This document shows positions 1 through 4,882 of a DNA stretch of 6,102 bases, in pieces. Made by a program: the position numbers and the translations under genes. A model generated the notes under the pieces. The model did no database searches. It was not told the DNA's origin and worked only from the letters and a program-made list of their open reading frames with translations. Each line of letters starts with the position of its first letter. Positions within the stretch are counted from its first letter, which is position 1. Where the stretch lies: the NCBI GenBank assembly GCA_025966435.1, contig JAICRQ010000223.1:1-6102 (forward strand), in the 5' to 3' direction. The stretch comes from Anaerolineales bacterium (GTDB lineage: Bacteria; Chloroflexota; Anaerolineae; Anaerolineales; Villigracilaceae).

Positions 1-773
1 AGCCGGTTGAAATCGACGACGGGCTGGACCGTTGCCTGCTGAAACAAATCGAAATCACGCGCCCGCACATTGACCACTTGCCCAATGATCAGGTCGGGAG
101 GATACCCTCCGCCCAGCCCGGACGTCAAGACCAGATCACCGGGTTGTACAATCACATCCTGCGGGATGAGCTCCAGCGTCAGGTCGCCGGTCACCGAGCC
201 GACCAGCGATGCCTCTGTCTCCGCGTTTTGGAGACGAACGTTGACACTCGAGGCGGGATCGGTGATCAACTGCACGCGCGCCGCATCCGCGATGACGGCA
301 TCGATGCGCCCGATCAATCCCTGGTTCGTGACGACCGGCATCCCGCGCAGGATTCCCTCGTTGGAGCCGCGGTTGATGATCACATAATGCAGGAATGGGC
401 TCGGGTCGCGTCCGATCACCGCGGCGGCTCGGTACGTATTTTCCGGTCTCACCCGCACGAAATCTACCAGCGCCGCCAGGACTTGCGTCTCGCCGACCTC
501 CTGCTGCAGCTGAATCACCTGTGCCTGCAACTCAGCCACTTCACTTTCCAACTCTGCATTGCGCTGGCGTAAGGAGGCCATATCGCGCGGCGAGGTGAAA
601 AAATCCTGCACCGCCATATAGCGGGCGGAGAACCAGGCTTGTACATTGACCAGCGAACCGGTGAACACATTGGAAGCGCTGCTAAAATACCCTCCGAGAG
701 CCAGCGCCATAATTCCCCCGACGATCAAAAAGATGATCGTTGTCTGAAGCGTACGTGGAAACAGATTTCTCAT
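1..773 (-). CDS. mreC: Cell shape-determining protein MreC, 3' end cut by window edge
   Basis: MreC is the membrane-anchored scaffold of the rod/elongation complex; it sits outside the membrane and links MreB filaments to MreD, RodA and the penicillin-binding proteins. Reading the minus strand from the ATG at 773 gives 257 codons with no stop before the window edge. Seen in the protein: a short basic N-terminus, one membrane segment at about residues 10-30, a heptad-like Leu/Glu/Gln stretch at about 66-95 expected to be the dimerising coiled coil, and then the beta-rich MreC core. Family-typical pieces are GSNEGILRGMPVVTNQGLIG (136-155), PGDLVLTSGLGG (211-222) and, near the edge, the LFQQATVQPVVDF stretch (243-255). 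That last stretch normally lies near the end of the core, so only a short tail is probably missing. It follows mreB in the same direction after 45 bases. No Shine-Dalgarno sequence is visible before the ATG. An in-frame TTG 13 codons upstream is an alternative start but also lacks one. Confidence 0.95.
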   Translation of the reverse strand, partial: MRNLFPRTLQTTIIFLIVGGIMALALGGYFSSASNVFTGSLVNVQAWFSARYMAVQDFFTSPRDMASLRQRNAELESEVAELQAQVIQLQQEVGETQVLAALVDFVRVRPENTYRAAAVIGRDPSPFLHYVIINRGSNEGILRGMPVVTNQGLIGRIDAVIADAARVQLITDPASSVNVRLQNAETEASLVGSVTGDLTLELIPQDVIVQPGDLVLTSGLGGGYPPDLIIGQVVNVRARDFDLFQQATVQPVVDFNR

Positions 774-790
774 TGTAATTGTGCAAACAG

Positions 791-810
791 GATTGCCAAT
801 GTAGGCAATC
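791..810 (-). repeat. Perfect 7-bp hairpin between mreB and mreC
   Basis: On the minus (coding) strand the sequence reads GATTGCC-TACATT-GGCAATC, a perfect 7-bp inverted repeat with a six-base loop. It lies 17 bases before the mreC ATG and 8 bases after the mreB stop. A T-run precedes rather than follows the hairpin in the direction of transcription, so it is not a standard intrinsic terminator. It could slow degradation of the mRNA or affect mreC translation; function is inferred only. Confidence 0.5.
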
Positions 811-818
811 AAAAAACG

Positions 819-1889
819 CTACACCCGGTGCCGCGTGCTGCCGCGCTCCAAGCCGACCAGATAGCGGCTCAGCGTATCAAAGTTTTCAAAGACCATTCCC
901 GCACCGCGAGCGACGCAGGTAAGAGGGTCTTCCGCGACCCAAACGCGCAGCCTGAGCTCATCCGTCAGGCGATCTGCCAGTCCGTGCAAAAGACCGCCTC
1001 CGCCTGCAAGACAGATTCCGATGTCCATCAGGTCTGCCACGATCTCCGGCGGGATTTCATCCAGCGCGTCACGGATGGTATCGACGATCACCTGAACGGA
1101 ACCCGCCAGCGCCTCACGCATCTCAATCGACGAGATCTCAATGCTCTCCGGTAAGCCGGTCACCAGGTTGCGCCCGCGCACTTCCATCGTCCTCTCGGGC
1201 TGCAGCGGGTACGCCGACCCGATCTTCCATTTGATCTGTTCGGCAATCCCCTCACCGACCAGAAGATTATATTTATTCCGCAGGTACTGCACGATATCCT
1301 GATCCATCTCATCGCCAGCCACGCGCAGAGACCGGGACGCCACAACACCGCTCATGGACATGACCGCGACCTCGGTGGTGCCGCCGCCGATATCCACGAC
1401 CATGCTTCCCTTGACCTCCGCCAGTGGGAGCCCGGCACCCAGGGCAGCCGCGATCGGCTCCTCGATCAGAAACGCAGAGCGCGCCCCGGAAGCCATGACC
1501 GCGTCATAGACCGCGCGCTTTTCGACTTCCGTCACGCCGGTTGGAATCCCAACCACGACCCGCGGGCGCGGTAACGGGACAACGCTCTGTTCATGGACTC
1601 GACCAATAAAATATTCCAGCATCACCTGTGTAATATCAAACTCCGAGATCACGCCGTCTCTCAGAGGACGAATCACCGCGACACTGCTTGGGGTGCGACC
1701 CATCATCTCCTTGGCTTCCAGGCCAATGGCAAGAGGCTGACGTCCCCGCTTATCGATCGTTACCCAGGAGGGCTCGTTGATGACAATCCCCTTGCCGCGC
1801 ACGTTTACTAATGTATTCGCGGTCCCCAGGTCAATTGCAATATCCAGTGAAAAGAGGCCCAAAAGCCAATTTATCGGGTTAAAGGCCAA
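819..1889 (-). CDS. mreB: Rod shape-determining protein MreB (bacterial actin)
   Basis: MreB is the actin-like ATPase that forms short membrane-bound filaments and steers lateral cell-wall synthesis. The 356-residue product is close to the usual MreB length and shows the actin-fold nucleotide motifs: phosphate-1 loop DLGTANTLV (20-28), RPLRDGVI (74-81), the LIEEPIAAALGAG block (141-153), phosphate-2 loop DIGGGTTEVAV (166-176), and the adenosine motif LAGGGGLLHGL (294-304). The N-terminus is hydrophobic (FNPINWLLGLFSLDIAID), consistent with direct membrane binding. The start codon is TTG at 1889-1887, chosen because GAGGAG lies six bases upstream and no ATG or GTG is available in frame before the upstream stop. 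It is the first visible gene of a leftward unit with mreC and is divergent from the DegV gene. All nucleotide-binding elements are present, so it should be functional. Confidence 0.97.
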   Translation of the reverse strand: MAFNPINWLLGLFSLDIAIDLGTANTLVNVRGKGIVINEPSWVTIDKRGRQPLAIGLEAKEMMGRTPSSVAVIRPLRDGVISEFDITQVMLEYFIGRVHEQSVVPLPRPRVVVGIPTGVTEVEKRAVYDAVMASGARSAFLIEEPIAAALGAGLPLAEVKGSMVVDIGGGTTEVAVMSMSGVVASRSLRVAGDEMDQDIVQYLRNKYNLLVGEGIAEQIKWKIGSAYPLQPERTMEVRGRNLVTGLPESIEISSIEMREALAGSVQVIVDTIRDALDEIPPEIVADLMDIGICLAGGGGLLHGLADRLTDELRLRVWVAEDPLTCVARGAGMVFENFDTLSRYLVGLERGSTRHRV

Positions 1890-1895
1890 AGCAGG

Positions 1896-1901
1896 CTCCT
1901 C
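1896..1901 (-). promoter_or_regulatory. Shine-Dalgarno site that fixes the mreB TTG start
   Basis: On the minus strand GAGGAG is followed by six bases and then TTG. The next in-frame stop upstream is at 1938-1940, with no ATG, GTG or other TTG in between. This site therefore decides in favour of the TTG start of mreB. Confidence 0.8.
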
Positions 1902-1936
1902 AATGAGGCGTGCATAGTAGTATGAATTGCTGAAGT

Positions 1937-1942
1937 ATTATA
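1937..1942 (-). promoter_or_regulatory. Candidate -10 box of the mreB promoter
   Basis: The minus strand carries a perfect TATAAT. Transcription would start near 1930, giving a leader of about 40 bases before the TTG start of mreB. At a 17-base spacing the -35 position reads CCGCGG, which does not match TTGACA. Either the promoter needs an activator or another sigma factor reads it. The GC palindrome at 1958-1967 covers exactly this -35 region. Confidence 0.5.
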
Positions 1943-1957
1943 CCTAACAATTCGTAT

Positions 1958-1967
1958 CCCCGCGGGG
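1958..1967. repeat. 10-bp GC palindrome in the mreB/DegV divergent region
   Basis: CCCCGCGGGG is its own reverse complement. The left half can also pair with the GCGGGG at 1970-1975, giving an alternative 6-bp stem with a six-base loop. It lies at the -35 distance from the TATAAT of mreB, and also about 17 bases before a weaker TATACC (1982-1987) facing the DegV gene. It could be an operator shared by both promoters; that role is an inference. Confidence 0.4.
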
Positions 1968-1987
1968 AAGCGGGGGGTTAATATACC

Positions 1988-2003
1988 AAGTATCACCATA
2001 CTT
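1988..2003. repeat. AAGTAT inverted repeat upstream of the DegV gene
   Basis: The sequence reads AAGTAT-CACC-ATACTT, a perfect 6-bp inverted repeat with a 4-base centre, ending 23 bases before the DegV start codon. A further AAGTAT copy lies at 1933-1938, overlapping the mreB -10 box on the other strand. This is a candidate regulator-binding site for the DegV gene or for both genes. No strong -10/-35 pair could be assigned to the rightward promoter; the best guesses are TATACC at 1982-1987 and CATACT at 1997-2002. Confidence 0.35.
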
Positions 2004-2026
2004 TATCCCTACGCGAAGGAGACGCC

Positions 2027-2881
2027 ATGTCTAATATTGCACTTGTAACAGATAGCACGACCTACATGCCGCCCGATCTGGTGAGGAAATACAATATTTC
2101 AGTTGCTCCGCAGGTCCTTATCTGGGGCGATCAGACCTATAAAGATGGTGTGGACATCGAGTCTCGCGAATTCTTCACCCGATTAAAGACAGCCAAGGTG
2201 ATGCCGACCACATCGCAGGTAGCCGTCATTTCCTTCCAGGAGATCTTTCAGGAACTGGTGGAAAAAGGACATGAGGTCATCGCGCTCCTGGTTTCTTCCA
2301 AGCTTTCCGGAACTACGCAATCTGCCGCGCAAGCCAGGGATTTGATGGGCACAGGCAGAGACAAGGTTCATGTGGTGGATAGCCAGTCGGTGGCGATGGC
2401 GCTTGGGTTTCAGGTGCTGGCGGTGGCGCGTGCGCTGGAGGATGGTGCAAGCCTGAAGGACGCCATCGCGCTGGCTGAAAGATCGTACCAGCACACTGGC
2501 GTGGTCTTCGCCGTAGATACACTCGAATTTCTACATCGCGGCGGTCGGATTGGGGGCGCACAGCGCTTCCTGGGGACGATGTTGAATATGAAGCCCATCC
2601 TCGCCATTCAGGACGGGCGCGTAGAAGGTGTGGACCGCATCCGTACGAAAAGCAAGGCACACGACCGCGTCCTGGAGCTGGTCACAGAAAAGATCGCCGG
2701 ACGATCACCGGTTCGGCTGGCGACACTTCACGCCAATGCCACAGAAGATGCGAAGGCGCTGTTGGCCAGAGCCGAGCAGGCGCTGAACCCCGTCGAAAGT
2801 GTCTTCACCGAAGTCAGTCCCACAGTCGGTACACATGCCGGGCCGGGTACCGTGGGGCTTGCGTTTATGGCTGGTCTGTAA
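2027..2881 (+). CDS. DegV family fatty acid-binding protein (FakB-like)
   Basis: DegV proteins bind a long-chain fatty acid in a deep pocket; in the characterised FakB members the bound acid is handed to the kinase FakA and phosphorylated for phospholipid synthesis. The 284-residue product has the family's usual length and marks: the N-terminal VTDSTTYMPPDL (7-18), TTSQVAV (61-67) with the Thr/Ser that contacts the carboxylate, the SSKLSGTTQSAAQAR loop (90-104), VVDSQSVAMALG (117-128), the linker LEFLHRGGRIGG (166-177), and the C-terminal GTHAGPGTVGLAF (268-280) with the conserved His. There is no signal peptide or membrane segment, so it is cytosolic. The ATG has AAGGAG five bases upstream. 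It is a single-gene unit: a divergent mreB lies to its left and an intrinsic terminator follows 18 bases after its stop. No FakA kinase is in the window, so the partner must be elsewhere. Which fatty acid it prefers cannot be read from the sequence. Confidence 0.93.
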   Translation: MSNIALVTDSTTYMPPDLVRKYNISVAPQVLIWGDQTYKDGVDIESREFFTRLKTAKVMPTTSQVAVISFQEIFQELVEKGHEVIALLVSSKLSGTTQSAAQARDLMGTGRDKVHVVDSQSVAMALGFQVLAVARALEDGASLKDAIALAERSYQHTGVVFAVDTLEFLHRGGRIGGAQRFLGTMLNMKPILAIQDGRVEGVDRIRTKSKAHDRVLELVTEKIAGRSPVRLATLHANATEDAKALLARAEQALNPVESVFTEVSPTVGTHAGPGTVGLAFMAGL

Positions 2882-2899
2882 TTTCCCTCTTCATTTCTG

Positions 2900-2942
2900 C
2901 CCCTCTCAGCGAAGCACTTCGCACGGAGAGGGGTATTTCTTT
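2900..2942 (+). terminator. Intrinsic terminator after the DegV gene
   Basis: CCCCTCTC (2900-2907) pairs perfectly with GAGAGGGG (2926-2933). Inside it, GCGAA (2909-2913) pairs with TTCGC (2918-2922) around a GCAC loop, with a small bulge (A against ACG) between the two stems. A T-rich tail, TATTTCTTT (2934-2942), follows. This is a strong Rho-independent terminator in the direction of the DegV gene, and it ends only eight bases before the -10 box of udk. Confidence 0.85.
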
Positions 2943-2949
2943 ATACGGG

Positions 2950-2955
2950 TATAAT
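2950..2955 (+). promoter_or_regulatory. -10 box of the udk promoter, likely leaderless transcript
   Basis: A perfect TATAAT ends seven bases before the udk ATG (2963). Normal -10 to start-site spacing would put the first transcribed base at about 2961-2963, that is at or within two bases of the start codon. No Shine-Dalgarno sequence precedes the ATG. The -35 position (about 2927-2932) falls in the descending arm of the DegV terminator and does not match TTGACA. Confidence 0.6.
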
Positions 2956-2962
2956 TAAAGAT

Positions 2963-3628
2963 ATGAAGCACCCAGATCCTCCCGTCCACGGCGCCGCGCC
3001 GCTGGTCCACAGGACGGTTCCACTCGTCATCGGTATCGCAGGCGGGTCAGGGTCTGGCAAGACCACCGTCGCGCAGGAAATCCTTCAGCGGGTGGGGCCG
3101 GACCGGATTGCATTTCTCCAACACGACTCCTATTACAAAGACTTAAGCGGGCTGCCTCCCATCCAGCGCGCGGAAGTCAACTTCGATCATCCCAACTCAC
3201 TCGAGACTGAGCTGCTCATCGAACACATCGCCACTCTGCGTGATGGGAAGGCTGTCGAGGTGCCGATTTACGATTTTTCCACCCATAGCCGCACCACAAG
3301 GACATTTACCGTACAACCCCGCCGCGTGATCCTGGTGGAGGGGATTCTTATTTTTACCGAAGCCGCGCTGCGAGATATGTTCGACGTGAAGATCTTCGTA
3401 GACACGGACTCAGACCTGCGCCTGATCCGCCGCCTCGAGCGCGACATTGCTGAACGCGGACGAACCGTTCAGTCTGTGATAAAACAATATCAAACCACTG
3501 TCCGCCCGATGCACCTGGAATTCGTCGAGCCATCGAAGCGTTATGCTGATGTCATTATCCCTGAAGGAGGATTCAACACTGCGGCACTTGACATGGTCGT
3601 GGCGAGGGTGGATGCGCTTTTGAAGTAA
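2963..3628 (+). CDS. udk: Uridine kinase (uridine/cytidine monophosphokinase)
   Basis: Udk phosphorylates uridine and cytidine to UMP and CMP with ATP or GTP in pyrimidine salvage; it is a cytosolic P-loop NTPase. The 221-residue product matches the family's usual length of roughly 210 and aligns closely with the E. coli enzyme as I recall it. Seen: Walker A GGSGSGKT (27-34), the nucleoside-binding HDSYYKDLS region (about 53-61), NFDHPNSLETELL, the PIYDFSTHSR segment, VILVEGIL, IFVDTDSDLRLIRRLERDI with the lid ERGRTVQSVIKQYQTTVRPMH split over two pieces, and the EPSKRYADVIIPEGG end block. The first 20 or so residues (rich in Pro, His and Val) lie before the fold and are slightly longer than in E. 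coli. ATG 2963 is the only ATG, GTG or TTG before the P-loop, although it has no ribosome binding site; a TATAAT box seven bases upstream suggests leaderless expression. It heads a rightward unit with the isomerase, VTT and peptidase genes. Confidence 0.95.
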   Translation: MKHPDPPVHGAAPLVHRTVPLVIGIAGGSGSGKTTVAQEILQRVGPDRIAFLQHDSYYKDLSGLPPIQRAEVNFDHPNSLETELLIEHIATLRDGKAVEVPIYDFSTHSRTTRTFTVQPRRVILVEGILIFTEAALRDMFDVKIFVDTDSDLRLIRRLERDIAERGRTVQSVIKQYQTTVRPMHLEFVEPSKRYADVIIPEGGFNTAALDMVVARVDALLK

Positions 3629-3633
3629 CAAGA

Positions 3634-3648
3634 AAACCTGTCAGGTTT
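3634..3648. repeat. Short palindrome between udk and the isomerase gene
   Basis: AAACCTG-T-CAGGTTT is a perfect 7-bp inverted repeat around a single base, starting five bases after the udk stop and ending eight bases before the AAGGAG of the next gene. No T-run follows, so it is not a typical terminator. Compact palindromes of this kind are often dispersed intergenic repeats; whether this one recurs in the genome cannot be seen here. Confidence 0.5.
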
Positions 3649-3671
3649 ACAAACAAAAGGAGAGAAATTAA

Positions 3672-4184
3672 ATGGCAAAACAATGGTCGAAACCACCGGA
3701 GATGCAGATCGACCCCAAGAAGAAATACAAAGCACGTATGGAAACCGATAAGGGAACAATGGTCATTGAGCTCTTCGCAGATAAAACGCCTAAGACTGTG
3801 AACAACTTTGTCTTCCTGGCGCGGGAAGGGTTTTATGAAGGCGTCATGTTTCATCGCGTAATCTCGAATTTTATGGTGCAAGGCGGCGACCCAACCGGGC
3901 GCGGCTCTGGAGGACCTGGTTACAAATTTGAGGATGAATTTCACCCGAGCCTCAGGCATGACAAACAGGGAATCCTCTCTATGGCGAACGCGGGACCCGG
4001 CACGAACGGTTCGCAGTTCTTTATCACACATGGACCGACCCCACATTTGGATAATAGGCACAGCGTCTTCGGGCAGGTCGTGGAAGGCTTGGATGTGCTG
4101 ATGTCCATCCCGCCGCGAGATCCCGGTAATGTGAATGCCCCGGCTGTAAAGATTAACCGTGTCACCATCGAAGAAAGCGACTAA
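3672..4184 (+). CDS. Cyclophilin-type peptidyl-prolyl cis-trans isomerase
   Basis: It catalyses cis-trans isomerisation of Xaa-Pro bonds during protein folding. The 170-residue product is one cyclophilin domain with a short charged N-terminal extension (about 20 residues, [16 protein letters not shown]). The active-site set is complete: [14 protein letters not shown] (60-73) gives the catalytic Arg62, Phe67 and Gln70; [16 protein letters not shown] (104-119) gives Phe117; and the H in DNRHSVFG is His130. The residue that is Trp121 in human cyclophilin A is His125 here (TPHLD), a substitution known in other cyclophilins and linked with weak cyclosporin binding. There is no signal peptide or lipobox, so the protein is probably cytosolic. 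The ATG has AAGGAG nine bases upstream. It follows udk by 43 bases, and its end overlaps the start of the VTT gene by 26 bases. PpiA/PpiB naming is not justified from the sequence alone. Confidence 0.95.
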   Translation: MAKQWSKPPEMQIDPKKKYKARMETDKGTMVIELFADKTPKTVNNFVFLAREGFYEGVMFHRVISNFMVQGGDPTGRGSGGPGYKFEDEFHPSLRHDKQGILSMANAGPGTNGSQFFITHGPTPHLDNRHSVFGQVVEGLDVLMSIPPRDPGNVNAPAVKINRVTIEESD

Positions 4185-4872
4185 GCAAGCCTCCGCAAAA
4201 AAATCCAAGAGCGCGCAGCGAAGAGCAAATAACAACTCTGCGCGCTCTTCCCGCGTCGAAGCAAAAGAGGCACAGCAAACCGTTCTGTCCGAGATCGTAC
4301 AACCCAAGGCCTACAATAAACCCGGCAGCTCAAGGTTCTTAACGAATATACTGCGCATCCTTGCCTTATTTGCCGTCGTTGGAATCACGCTTTACATCTA
4401 TAGCATCCGTAACCGGGTGGAGCAATTCGCCGGGTTTGGATATCCCGGCATCTTTTTGATCGCGCTGCTCGCCAATGCGACGGTATTGCTCCCGGCGCCT
4501 GGCGTCGCTGTTATTTATGCCATGGGAGCTATCTTCAATCCATTTGGTGTGGGGCTGGCAGCAGGGCTTGGTGGAACGATCGGAGAGCTCTCGGGCTATC
4601 TGGCGGGCTTTGGCGGCCAGGCGGTTGTGGAACGCACGGATATCTACAACCGCATCAAACCCTGGGTGGATAAATACGGTGGCTGGGCAATATTGGTCCT
4701 TTCTGCCATTCCCAATCCATTCTTCGATATCGCAGGGATTGCGGCGGGTATCGCAAAAATGCCGCTACAAACGTTTCTCCTGTTCTCCGGCATTGGACAA
4801 TTGATTAAGATGACTGCCTTTGCCCTGGCGGGGCATTATTCCATCTCACTGCTTTCCACCTTCTTCGAATAA
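4159..4872 (+). CDS. VTT-domain (TVP38/TMEM64, DedA-like) membrane protein
   Basis: VTT-domain proteins are integral membrane proteins; characterised relatives in the DedA superfamily act in lipid-carrier or phospholipid flipping and envelope homeostasis, but the substrate of this one is unknown. The 237-residue product has a cytosolic, Lys/Arg/Ser/Ala-rich tail (1-60, eight basic residues in the first 22), a first membrane helix at about 62-82, and then the VTT core: hydrophobic segments around 95-138, the family motif [15 protein letters not shown] (136-150) with Glu143, an amphipathic stretch 158-172, the SAIPNPFFD re-entrant motif (182-190) and further hydrophobic segments to 235. The GTG at 4159 is the only ATG, GTG or TTG between the upstream in-frame stop (4147) and the first helix, so it was chosen despite a poor Shine-Dalgarno and 26 bases of overlap with the isomerase gene. 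A 12-bp inverted repeat lies in its 5' coding part. The peptidase gene follows after ten bases. Confidence 0.85.
   Translation: MSPSKKATKQASAKKSKSAQRRANNNSARSSRVEAKEAQQTVLSEIVQPKAYNKPGSSRFLTNILRILALFAVVGITLYIYSIRNRVEQFAGFGYPGIFLIALLANATVLLPAPGVAVIYAMGAIFNPFGVGLAAGLGGTIGELSGYLAGFGGQAVVERTDIYNRIKPWVDKYGGWAILVLSAIPNPFFDIAGIAAGIAKMPLQTFLLFSGIGQLIKMTAFALAGHYSISLLSTFFE
4207..4249 (+). repeat. 12-bp perfect inverted repeat in the 5' part of the VTT gene
   Basis: AAGAGCGCGCAG (4207-4218) pairs perfectly with CTGCGCGCTCTT (4238-4249) over a 19-base loop. It begins 23 bases after the isomerase stop codon and lies over codons 17-31 of the VTT gene. No T-run follows, so an intrinsic terminator is unlikely. 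A stem of this strength in the mRNA could protect the upstream udk-isomerase message from 3' decay or dampen expression of the downstream genes; both roles are inferred. Confidence 0.6.
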
Positions 4873-4876
4873 GGAG
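4871..4876 (+). promoter_or_regulatory. Shine-Dalgarno site of the peptidase gene overlapping the VTT stop
   Basis: AAGGAG shares its first two bases with the TAA stop of the VTT gene (4870-4872) and is followed by a six-base spacer to the ATG at 4883. The arrangement supports co-transcription and probably translational coupling of the two genes. Confidence 0.8.
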
Positions 4877-4882
4877 CGCCAA

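Noticed and set aside
78..572. 164-codon open frame on the plus strand in the first part of the window
   Set aside because: The minus strand here encodes MreC with clear family motifs; the plus-strand frame is its complement and has no recognisable features.
791..818. mreB-mreC hairpin as an intrinsic terminator
   Set aside because: In the direction of transcription the T-run comes before the stem, not after it, and mreC continues in the same direction directly behind.
639..1154. 171-codon open frame on the plus strand opposite mreB and the mreC start
   Set aside because: It is antisense to conserved mreB and mreC codons, and the translation is a low-information, Arg/Gln/Asp-rich sequence typical of a shadow frame.
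1908..1918. Short ATG-started frame (14 codons) in the mreB leader on the minus strand
   Set aside because: It starts at ATG 1916 with no ribosome binding site and runs out of frame into mreB; there is no run of regulatory codons to suggest a leader peptide.
1958..1975. GC-rich hairpin as a terminator between mreB and the DegV gene
   Set aside because: The two genes diverge, so no transcript should end here, and no T-run follows on either strand. It is better read as a possible operator.
3573..4307. 244-codon open frame on the minus strand opposite the isomerase gene
   Set aside because: It lies wholly antisense to a well-supported cyclophilin gene and its neighbours, shows no recognisable domain, and has no good ribosome binding site; it is a frame shadow.
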